64,000 nt of DNA from Nostocales cyanobacterium HT-58-2 (GTDB lineage Bacteria > Cyanobacteriota > Cyanobacteriia > Cyanobacteriales > Nostocaceae): positions 2,269,001-2,333,000 of the forward strand of contig CP019636.1 of NCBI GenBank assembly GCA_002163975.1. The letters run 5' to 3'. Numbering within the stretch: position 1 is the first letter of the stretch; each line of letters begins with the position of its first letter. A program made the translations under genes and the position numbers. The notes below the pieces were generated by a model. That model was not told where the DNA came from, made no database searches, and saw only the letters and a list, made by a program, of their open reading frames with translations. Below, piece by piece: positions 36,006-43,879 of the stretch.

Positions 36006-39000
36006 TCAACTAGCAGGTGGTAGATTCACGACTCCCTTCTCCTTGGCAACCTGACTGCGCTGTTTCTTACCAAAGCCATATTTCGCTACATCTATAATCC
36101 AGCATTGGAAGTTGTCAACGTAAGAGAACAGCACTGGCACTACCAAAAGAGTCAGCAAGGTAGAAGTTGTAAAACCTCCCAAAATGGCAATACCCATTGA
36201 CTGACGAACTTCTGCACCTGCACCAATTCCCAAGGCAAGGGGAAGAGTCCCAGCGATCGTTGCTAAAGAAGTCATCATTATTGGACGCAAACGAGATACC
36301 CCAGCTTCTATCAACGCCTGACGTTGGGTTTTGCCTTCCTCAAGGTTAATAATCGTGTAGTCTACCAAGAGAATAGAGTTTTTCGTCACAATCCCCATCA
36401 ACAGCACGACACCAATGAGAGCGTATATTCCCAAAGCTTTTTGTGCCACCATCAAAGCAACAAGTGCGCCACCTAAACAGAAAGGTAACGCTGCCATAAT
36501 CGTCAAGGGATGGAGAAAATTGTTATACAACAGGACGAGAATCGCATAAATACACATCACTGCAAGCGCGAGTGCGCCACCAAAACGACTGAAGATGTCA
36601 GACATAATCTTGGCATCACCAGAGTTTTGCAGCTTGACTCCAGGCGGCAAGTTTTGTAAAGCTGGAAGCTGATTGACTGCTTTGAGTGCATCTCCTAAAG
36701 AAGTGCCTTGCAAGTTGGCTTCTAGGGAAACTTGACGGGAACGGTCGTAGCGGTCAATAGTTGCAGGACCACTGCCAAAGCGGATATCTGCGACTGCCAA
36801 GAGGGGAACCAAGCTACCATTTTGACTGGGAACTTGCAGATTCTTGATGGTGTTAATATCTTCACGCTCCTTGGGGTCAATCTGCACACGAATAGGGATT
36901 TGGCGATCAGGAAGATTATATTTCGCCAAATTGGCATCGTTATCCCCTATGGTTGCAAGGGAGGCTGTACGGGCAATAGATTGCACTGTTACACCTAAAT
37001 CTGCTGCCCGTTGTGGATTGGGCATCACCAAAATTTCTGGTTTTGCCAAACTCGCACTAGAAGAGACTTCCACTAATCCGGGTACAGTTCTCATCTGCTT
37101 TTCGAGTGCATCTGCTGCTTGTTTCAAAGCTTCGGGGTTATCACTGCGCAGGAGTATTGTTAAATCCTTACGACCACCGACAGAACCTGCACTTTGGAAA
37201 CTGATTCTTGCCCCTGGAATTTGCCCCAACAAAGTCCGTACTTTCTGCTCAAACTCTACTTGAGAAATTTTTCGTCCTTCTTCTTTCGGTTTAAGTTTAA
37301 CGGTAAGCGTTGCAGAGTTGATCTCTTCTGTCGCTAGTACACTGACGACATTAGGATTTTGTTTGACGAGGTTCGTTGTTTGGGTAACGACCTTATTGGT
37401 ATCTTCCAAAGTCGAACCAGGTGGGAGTTCGATAGAAATAATGGAAATTCCAATATCGCTACTATCGACTAATCCCTTGGGAATGAAGGGCACGAGCATT
37501 AAACTGGCAATGAAGAAACCTAAAGCAATACCCAGAGTTGTTAACCTGTGACGTAACGCCCATTTGAGGAGAGATTTATAAGGTTGAAAGCGGCGACGCA
37601 AGGGAGTTGGGAGAGGAGTAAAAAAGTGGCTTGCCCCTTGCCCCTTGACCCTTGACCCTTGACTTTTGACCCCTTCGGGGTTCGCCAGTCGCTCCTGGGG
37701 GAAACCCCCAAGATCGCGCTGGCTCACTTTTGACTTTTGACTTTCTTCCTTGTCTTTCAACAAATACGCACCCATCATGGGTGTAATCATCCGCGCTACC
37801 AAGGTTGAAAAAATGGTGGAGACGGCAACAGTCACACCAAAGGGTTGGAAAAATTGACCAGGAACACCGCCCATAAAGGCAACGGGCATAAACACGGCGA
37901 TAATGGTTGCTGAACTGGCTATCACTGCCAAACCCACTTCGTCAGATGAGTCAAAAGCAGCTTGCCAAGCAGATTTGCCCATTGCCATGTGCCGTTCCAT
38001 GTTTTCAATTTCGACGACGGCATCATCTACCAAGTTACCCACAGCTAGTGCTAATGCCAACAAGGTCATGTTGTTGAGGGTGTAACCTAGGGCATACTGT
38101 ACGGCAAAGGTAGGAATCATTGACAGTGGCAACGCCACTGCTGTAATCAATGTTGCTCGCCAGTCACGTAAAAACAGGAGAATAACTATGACCGCTAGCA
38201 CAGAAGCCTGAATTAATTCATCTATAGTGCCTTGGTATGATTCTTGAACAAAAGTTGCTCTGGTAAAAATTAATTCCAGCTTGACATCTGCAGGGAGTGT
38301 TTTTTGCAGTTGTTCTACTGCTGCTTTGACTCCTTGTTCTACTGTCACCATAACGCTGCCGGTACTGCGCAACACCTGGAACGCGACCACAGGCTTGTTG
38401 TTCAAGCTTGCAGCTTGTCGCACTTCAGCAAAACTATCCTCTACATTGCCCAAGCTGGACAAAGGTACGGAACCACCGTTAGGTAAGACGATTTCATAGT
38501 TTTTTAAAACCTCCACACTAGCAGCGCTGCCTAGGGTGCGGATACTTTGTTCGCTACCACCAACTTGAGCACGTCCGCCAGGTAAGTTAATATTAAAAGC
38601 CCGTATTTGGTCGTTGACCTGAGTAGCGGTGATACCTAGAGATTGTAAACGGTCTGGATCAAGATTGATTCGGATTTCTCGGTCTACACCTCCCACGCGC
38701 TTAATTTGTGCCACTCCCTTGACAGCCAATAAGGCGCGGCTAATTGTTTGGTCAACGAGATTACTCAATTCCTCTACAGAACGCTTGTCAGATTTCACCG
38801 CGTAGGTCATGATTGGACCCCCGGCAAATTCTATACGTTGAACGATTGGGTCGTTGATGTCTTGAGGCAGGTTTTGGCGAATTTGCGCGACTGCATTGCG
38901 AACATCATTCGTAGCGCGATCGCTGTTTGTCCCCAAGACAAAATTTATCGTGGTTGTGGAAACGCCATCGGTCACTGTTGATCTCAGTTCGTCAATATTA

Positions 39001-39230
39001 CCCAAGCCAGCAACAGCATCTTCAATTTTTTTCGTGACTTGGAATTCCAGTTCTGCAGGACCTGCTCCTGGTTGTGTTACCTTAACCTGTACTGCTGGAA
39101 CATCGATATTTGGGTTGGTATCAATCCCCAAAGCAAGAAAGGAAAACCAACCCACTACGGTCAAAATTAAAAATAAAACTATTGTTGGAACAGGTTTTTT
39201 GATCGACCAAGCAGAAATATTGAAGGACAT
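36006..39230 (-). CDS. RND efflux transporter, HAE1 type (AcrB-like)
   Basis: 1074 residues, inner-membrane proton-driven pump. It starts FNISAWSIKKPVPTIVLFLIL and has two repeats of one plus five membrane helices with large periplasmic loops. The helix-4 proton-relay residues appear in AVGNLVDDAVVEIENMERHM (paired Asp). Helix 10 shows GIVTKNSILLVDYTI. It forms an operon with the adaptor gene that precedes it by 64 bases on the same strand; no outer-membrane TolC gene is in the window. About residues 496-534, in the loop between the two halves, come from an in-frame intergenic-type repeat (37629-37745) and should be extra to the fold. Drug, metal or metabolite substrates cannot be told apart from sequence. 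Confidence 0.93.
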   Translation of the reverse strand: MSFNISAWSIKKPVPTIVLFLILTVVGWFSFLALGIDTNPNIDVPAVQVKVTQPGAGPAELEFQVTKKIEDAVAGLGNIDELRSTVTDGVSTTTINFVLGTNSDRATNDVRNAVAQIRQNLPQDINDPIVQRIEFAGGPIMTYAVKSDKRSVEELSNLVDQTISRALLAVKGVAQIKRVGGVDREIRINLDPDRLQSLGITATQVNDQIRAFNINLPGGRAQVGGSEQSIRTLGSAASVEVLKNYEIVLPNGGSVPLSSLGNVEDSFAEVRQAASLNNKPVVAFQVLRSTGSVMVTVEQGVKAAVEQLQKTLPADVKLELIFTRATFVQESYQGTIDELIQASVLAVIVILLFLRDWRATLITAVALPLSMIPTFAVQYALGYTLNNMTLLALALAVGNLVDDAVVEIENMERHMAMGKSAWQAAFDSSDEVGLAVIASSATIIAVFMPVAFMGGVPGQFFQPFGVTVAVSTIFSTLVARMITPMMGAYLLKDKEESQKSKVSQRDLGGFPQERLANPEGVKSQGSRVKGQGASHFFTPLPTPLRRRFQPYKSLLKWALRHRLTTLGIALGFFIASLMLVPFIPKGLVDSSDIGISIISIELPPGSTLEDTNKVVTQTTNLVKQNPNVVSVLATEEINSATLTVKLKPKEEGRKISQVEFEQKVRTLLGQIPGARISFQSAGSVGGRKDLTILLRSDNPEALKQAADALEKQMRTVPGLVEVSSSASLAKPEILVMPNPQRAADLGVTVQSIARTASLATIGDNDANLAKYNLPDRQIPIRVQIDPKEREDINTIKNLQVPSQNGSLVPLLAVADIRFGSGPATIDRYDRSRQVSLEANLQGTSLGDALKAVNQLPALQNLPPGVKLQNSGDAKIMSDIFSRFGGALALAVMCIYAILVLLYNNFLHPLTIMAALPFCLGGALVALMVAQKALGIYALIGVVLLMGIVTKNSILLVDYTIINLEEGKTQRQALIEAGVSRLRPIMMTSLATIAGTLPLALGIGAGAEVRQSMGIAILGGFTTSTLLTLLVVPVLFSYVDNFQCWIIDVAKYGFGKKQRSQVAKEKGVVNLPPAS
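37629..37745. repeat. Palindromic/low-complexity repeat inserted in RND coding sequence
   Basis: Short tandem units (CCCTTGACCCTTGACCCTTG; TTTTGACTTTTGACTTT) flank a palindromic block (CCCCTTCGGGG; CTCCTGGGGGAAACCCCCAAG). This combination normally occurs between genes in Nostocales. Here it adds about 39 codons in frame (SQRDLGGFPQERLANPEG and similar). Confidence 0.8.
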
Positions 39231-39294
39231 GCAATCAGTTATGAATTATCAGTTATGAAATCAAAAATTTAGAGTCACTTTTGACTATGAACCA

Positions 39295-40836
39295 TTAACG
39301 ACTCGTTACGACTCGTACTTTGTCACCATCTTTGAGATATCCTGCACCGTCAACGACTACACGTAGACGCGAAACATCTGGCTGTGAGGCATTACTCTGT
39401 TGTAATCCACTTTTGATTTCCACTCTGCCACCAGTAAGGATTTCTCCTAGTTCTACTTTTTGAGCGCGAACTGTGTCTACACCCGATAGCATGAATACAA
39501 TCGCACTCCCATCTGGTTGAGGTAGAACTGCTTTTTGGGGTACAGCTAAACCTGTTGTGGTTACGGTGGTAATCGCAGCACGGGCAAACATTCCTGGTTT
39601 GAGTAAACTAGTTGACGGTAAGTCAATTTTCACCATTGCTTCACGTCTTTGTTGATTCACCATGGGTTCTATATCTTTGACCCGCCCTTGTAACTTGACA
39701 CGGCTATCAATATCAGAGGTGACTTGCACAGATGCACCAACTTTAACCTGTGTGAGTTGAATTTCAGGAACCTGTGCCTGCAACTCCAGTTTCCTATCCT
39801 GGATTATTGAAAATAACTTTTGTGTTCCACCAACGACAGTGACTATCTGTGTTTGCGGTGGTACACCCGTGACATCTCCCACTCTTGCCAGTTTCTCTGC
39901 CACAATACCTGAAACTGGGGCACGAACCAGTGTTTGTCCAAGTTGAGTTGTCAGTTGTTCTACTCTAGCAACACTACTTTTGACATTGGCTTGGGCACTG
40001 TTGATATTTGCTTGGGCAATCTTGACACTCGCTTGGGCACTACCAATATTCGCTTGGGCACTACTGACATTGGCTTGGGCGCTACGGATATTTGCCTCTG
40101 CAAGGCGCACTGCCTCTTTTGCTGTCGCTATGTTTGTAGTTGCAGTATCTAATTGTTGTCGGCTAATCGCCCCTTGAGATGCAAGTTCTTGAGTGCGTTG
40201 GAAATTGATTTGGGCTTCTTGTAACTTTGCTTGTGCTTGAGCTAAGTCTGCTTGTTTTTGCTGGACGATCGCCTGATTTGATGTCACAGATGCCTGAGTT
40301 GAGACAACAGCAGCTTGCTTTGATGCCAAGTCTGCCTGTTTTGAAGCGACATCTGCCTGCTTTGCCTCCACTTCCGCTTTTGCTTGTCTAATTTGGTCTT
40401 GCAGTAGGGAATCATCCAGCACAGCCATCACTTGACCCGCTTTGACAAAATCTCCCACATTCACCAGAATTTTTTTAATTTGCAAGCCGTTTGTTTGAGG
40501 CAAAACTGGCGTTAAATCGCTTGCTGCGACGCTTCCCGTCGTACTGAGGGTTCGCACAACACGAGTCGTTTCTAATGGGGCAAGTGTGACTGTCATCGTT
40601 GGTGCAGCTTTTTGTGCTGATTTATTTTCCACTGCTGCTGTTTTTTCAGATACACTGCGACTCAGTAGACCCATTCCTCCAAAGGCCATAACACCTCCCA
40701 AGCCAGTACCTATCAACAGTGGTACTAACCATAAAGGTTGTCTTCTATACACTCTTTTTTTCTGCCAGTTATCGTCTTCAAACGCCACTGTTTCTCCCAC
40801 TTTCATTTCTGAAAGACTTTCCTCACTCACAGTCAT
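39295..40836 (-). CDS. RND efflux periplasmic adaptor (HlyD/MFP family)
   Basis: 513 residues. A cytosolic N-terminus (about 1-34) precedes one membrane anchor (LWLVPLLIGTGLGGVMAFGG). A split biotinyl-lipoyl domain follows (PQTNGLQIKKILVNVGDFVK ... TLVRAPVSGIVAEKLARVGD). Between its halves is an unusually long alpha-hairpin made of near-repeats (KQADVASKQADLASKQ; SAQANVSSAQANIGSAQ), which is a coiled coil expected to reach an outer-membrane channel. A beta-barrel and membrane-proximal domain end the protein. It is first in a two-gene operon with the RND pump and connects pump and channel. The minisatellite at 41046-41381 lies about 210 bases upstream, in the promoter region. Confidence 0.92.
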   Translation of the reverse strand: MTVSEESLSEMKVGETVAFEDDNWQKKRVYRRQPLWLVPLLIGTGLGGVMAFGGMGLLSRSVSEKTAAVENKSAQKAAPTMTVTLAPLETTRVVRTLSTTGSVAASDLTPVLPQTNGLQIKKILVNVGDFVKAGQVMAVLDDSLLQDQIRQAKAEVEAKQADVASKQADLASKQAAVVSTQASVTSNQAIVQQKQADLAQAQAKLQEAQINFQRTQELASQGAISRQQLDTATTNIATAKEAVRLAEANIRSAQANVSSAQANIGSAQASVKIAQANINSAQANVKSSVARVEQLTTQLGQTLVRAPVSGIVAEKLARVGDVTGVPPQTQIVTVVGGTQKLFSIIQDRKLELQAQVPEIQLTQVKVGASVQVTSDIDSRVKLQGRVKDIEPMVNQQRREAMVKIDLPSTSLLKPGMFARAAITTVTTTGLAVPQKAVLPQPDGSAIVFMLSGVDTVRAQKVELGEILTGGRVEIKSGLQQSNASQPDVSRLRVVVDGAGYLKDGDKVRVVTSR

Positions 40837-41045
40837 GCCTCCACCTTTTGCCCAACCATCACTAAGCAGTTATGCTTAAGAAAATTTAAAATTAATTAAC
40901 GTATATTAATTATCAAACATTTTATCTGCTGCTTGTTGTATTATTGCCCAAATATATTTGTAGCATCCATGACTATGGTCACAATTTTGCCGAGCTAAGA
41001 AAGATAAGATAGTCAGGGCATAGAGGAGAGCAGGGGAAGCAGAGG
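40837..41045. other. Promoter-side gap upstream of the RND operon
   Basis: AT-rich stretch between the adaptor start and the minisatellite. No ORF is supported. A leftward frame running through it into the repeat (40906-41412) is an effect of the 21-bp periodicity. Confidence 0.4.
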
Positions 41046-41381
41046 GAATATCCAAGATAGATGAACGAGTATTTGAGATAGATAAATGAGTATCCGAAAC
41101 AGATGAATGAGTATCCGAAACAGATGAACGAGTATTTGAGATAGATAAATGAGTATCCAAGATAGATGAACGAGTATCCAAGATAGATGAACGAGTATCC
41201 AAGATAGATGAATGAGTATTTGAGATAGATAAATGAGTATCCAAGATAGATGAACGAGTATCCGAAACAGATGAACGAGTATTTGAGATAGATAAATGAG
41301 TATCCAAGATAGATGAACGAGTATCCAAGATAGATGAACGAGTATTTGAGATAGATAAATGAGTATCCAAGACAGATGAAC
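41046..41381. repeat. Minisatellite: sixteen 21-bp tandem units in three types
   Basis: Sixteen contiguous units begin GAGTAT (GAATAT in the first) and fall into three flavours: CCAAGATAGATGAAC, TTGAGATAGATAAAT and CCGAAACAGATGAAC/T. The flavours are interspersed rather than blocked. Because 21 is divisible by three, two leftward frames stay open (heptapeptides TRSSILD/THLSISN and YSFIYLG). No ribosome site or start supports either as a protein. Confidence 0.92.
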
Positions 41382-41505
41382 AAGCCTCTACACTCTCCCC
41401 CTGTTCCCCCAACCTTCTTTAGCCAGTGGGAAAAGTAGGGAAAGAAAACCTAGTTTTTACTTGAACCACCATATCCGTAACGGTTTGAGGCGACGCGCTA
41501 CTCCT

Positions 41506-41529
41506 AAAGCACAACTTATGTTGTGCTAA
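41506..41529. other. Perfect hairpin, 8-bp stem with 4-base loop
   Basis: AGCACAAC-TTAT-GTTGTGCT lies between the minisatellite and the HD-domain gene. There is no T-run, so it is not a typical terminator. It may be an operator or RNA stem. Confidence 0.5.
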
Positions 41530-41689
41530 AGTCAGAAAGATTTGCTACATCTATTCTCCATCGATTGCTAATATGTATGGTTACACTATGAGGAGCCATA
41601 ACAAAGTTGTTTGCCTTATGCTTTCACAACAACCAGATTATGCAAATTTGAGAGCAACCAATAATAAAAACAATTTGGTGTCTAACTGA

Positions 41690-42577
41690 GTGACTACTAT
41701 TATGTTTAATGCCACGGAAATCTTAATTGATGCTTTTGTAGCTCAAATTCGGGAAGGCTACCATCGCACCTATGGCTGCTTAAAACACGATTACCAAGAT
41801 ATCATAGCTTGGGCGGGCAATATGGCTTTGGAAAACATTGCTAATAGTGATGCCCTGTATCATAATGTGGAACACTCTATCCTAGTCACCCTTGTTGGAC
41901 AGGAAATTTTACGTGGTAGACATATCCGTGAAGGAGGTGTTTCCAGTGAAGACTGGTTGCATTTTATTATCTCCTTAGTTTGTCATGACATTGGTTATGT
42001 CAAAGGAGTTTGCCGACAAGACCAAGAGGACGAAGGCTTGTATGCAACTGGTAAAGATGGAATGATGATTCCTCTTCCTCCGGGAGCTTCTGATGCTAGT
42101 CTCACGCCATATCATGTGGATAGAGCCAAACTTTTCATTGATGAACGTTTTGGCGGTCACAAATTGATAGATTCCGAGGTGATAAAGAGCAATATTGAGT
42201 TAACTCGATTTCCAGTTCCAGCGGCAGAAGACCATCAAGATACAAATAATTTTGCAGGTTTAGTGCGTGCTGCTGATTTGATTGGACAATTAAGTGACCC
42301 GCGTTACCTAAAGAAAATCACTTCTTTGTTTTACGAGTTTGAAGAGACTGGAATGAATAAGGTGTTAGGTTATCAAACTCCAGCCGACCTACGCAAGAAC
42401 TATGCTAAGTTCTACTGGAATGTTGTTCACCCTTATATTAAAGATGCATTGCGCTACCTTTCCTTAACGCAGCAAGGCAAGCAAATTATTGCTAACCTCT
42501 ACTCAAATGTGTTTGTTGTAGAACACGAAAAATCTCAGGAAGAACCCTTGTATCTTGTTGAAAAGCTACGTGCGTGA
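41690..42577 (+). CDS. HD-domain metal-dependent phosphohydrolase
   Basis: 295 residues. The metal site is visible as YHNVEHS (first His) and SLVCHDIGYVKG (HD pair near residue 99-101), followed by TPYHVDRAKLFI and RAADLIGQLSD. HD proteins hydrolyse phosphomonoesters or cyclic (di)nucleotides; the substrate is not known. The start could be GTG at 41690 or ATG at 41702 (MFNATEILID); neither has a strong ribosome site. The ABC permease gene follows 83 bases later in the same direction, with AT-rich direct repeats (TAATTCATAATTTATAATTT) between. Confidence 0.85.
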   Translation: MTTIMFNATEILIDAFVAQIREGYHRTYGCLKHDYQDIIAWAGNMALENIANSDALYHNVEHSILVTLVGQEILRGRHIREGGVSSEDWLHFIISLVCHDIGYVKGVCRQDQEDEGLYATGKDGMMIPLPPGASDASLTPYHVDRAKLFIDERFGGHKLIDSEVIKSNIELTRFPVPAAEDHQDTNNFAGLVRAADLIGQLSDPRYLKKITSLFYEFEETGMNKVLGYQTPADLRKNYAKFYWNVVHPYIKDALRYLSLTQQGKQIIANLYSNVFVVEHEKSQEEPLYLVEKLRA

Positions 42578-42660
42578 CAATTAAGAATTATGAATTATGA
42601 ATGGGGAAAAAGTGACATAATTCATAATTTATAATTTATAAAATATCACTCGTACTTACT

Positions 42661-43779
42661 ATGAATTGGTGGCATCGACTCAAGAAAAATCCTTTAGCAA
42701 GATTTGGGGCAATTTTACTCTTGGTTTTCTATGTAGCAGTCATTGCAGCTGACTTTGTTGCCCCTTATGATCCTTACGTCCCACAACCAAATGGTTCTCT
42801 CTTGCCACCAACTCGCGTTTACTGGGTTTCTCAACAGTCAGGGCAGTTTATTGGTCCTCACATTTATCCGACAACTCAAGGGGACACAGATTTAAAAACG
42901 GGCGATCGCAAAATTATTGTAGATTTTAAGAAGCCATCTCCCTTGAGGCTCTTTGTTAAAGGACCAGAATACCGTTTATTTCAGCTCAATTTGCCCTTAC
43001 CTCCAAAGTGGGATGAGGTAGAAATCTTTGGTGGTATCCCGCTGAATATACATTTGTTTGGTGCTGATGGTGAGGCAAAGTTTAACCTGTTAGGTACAGA
43101 TGACCAAGGACGTGATCAATTGAGTCGTCTACTACACGGTGGTCGAATTAGTCTATTTATCGGGATTATTGGAGTTGCTTTGACTTTTCCCTTGGGGATG
43201 TTGATTGGGGGAATTTCCGGCTATTTTGGTGGCTGGACTGACAGTGTTATTATGCGCCTAGCCGAAGTACTGATGACTTTTCCCAGTATTTATCTTTTGG
43301 TGACCTTGGGTGCGGTACTTCCGCCAGGGATATCCAGTACAGAACGCTTTTTGCTGATTGTCGTGATTACTTCGTTTATCAGTTGGGCTGGATTAGCACG
43401 GGTTATTCGCGGACAAGTCCTCTCGATTAAAGAAAGAGAATATGTCCAAGCGGCAAAAGCAATGGGTGGCAATCCACTTTATATTATTGTCCGTCACGTA
43501 CTACCGCAAACTGCCACATATATTATTATTTCCGCTACCCTTTCCGTTCCTAGCTTTATTGCAGCAGAGGCGGTCCTCAGTCTGATTGGATTAGGAATTC
43601 AACAACCAGACCCCTCATGGGGTAATATGTTATCTCTTGCAACCAACGCTTCAATTTTGGTGTTGCAACCTTGGCTCATTTGGCCCCCTGCTGTGTTGAT
43701 TATACTCACGGTGTTAGCTTTCAATTTACTGGGTGATGGGCTTAGGGATGCACTTGACCCCCGTAGTTTGCAGAGGTAA
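42661..43779 (+). CDS. ABC transporter permease, DppC/OppC type
   Basis: 372 residues. Membrane permease of a peptide- or nickel-type ABC importer. An N-terminal helix (ARFGAILLLVFYVAVIAADF) precedes a periplasmic segment of about 120 residues, longer than usual. It is followed by GTDDQGRDQLSRLLHGGRIS and five helices. The EAA loop that contacts the ATPase reads EYVQAAKAMGGNPLYIIVRHVLPQ. The end (SWGNMLSLATN, GDGLRDALDPR) is typical of DppC. No partner permease, ATPase or binding protein is nearby, so it must pair with components elsewhere. Confidence 0.9.
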   Translation: MNWWHRLKKNPLARFGAILLLVFYVAVIAADFVAPYDPYVPQPNGSLLPPTRVYWVSQQSGQFIGPHIYPTTQGDTDLKTGDRKIIVDFKKPSPLRLFVKGPEYRLFQLNLPLPPKWDEVEIFGGIPLNIHLFGADGEAKFNLLGTDDQGRDQLSRLLHGGRISLFIGIIGVALTFPLGMLIGGISGYFGGWTDSVIMRLAEVLMTFPSIYLLVTLGAVLPPGISSTERFLLIVVITSFISWAGLARVIRGQVLSIKEREYVQAAKAMGGNPLYIIVRHVLPQTATYIIISATLSVPSFIAAEAVLSLIGLGIQQPDPSWGNMLSLATNASILVLQPWLIWPPAVLIILTVLAFNLLGDGLRDALDPRSLQR

Positions 43780-43811
43780 ACCGCTGAAAATTCAAAGGCG
43801 ACACTCACCCG

Positions 43812-43842
43812 AAATCCCCCTCGTAAGTTTTGAGAGGGATTT
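43812..43842. terminator. Bidirectional terminator between convergent genes
   Basis: AAATCCCCCTC at 43812-43822 and GAGAGGGATTT at 43832-43842 form a stem around a 9-base loop. It lies between the rightward permease and the leftward PhoD gene, the expected place for a shared terminator. Confidence 0.55.
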
Positions 43843-43879
43843 AAGGTAAGGGTAAAGATTCACGTAAGAAGTCTATTGC

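Noticed and set aside
41046..41381. CRISPR array
   Set aside because: Units are contiguous 21-bp repeats without unique spacers, and no cas genes are present.
40906..41412. 168-residue leftward ORF made of heptapeptide repeats
   Set aside because: Two frames are equally open because the unit is 21 bp, and there is no ribosome site. Treated as minisatellite DNA.
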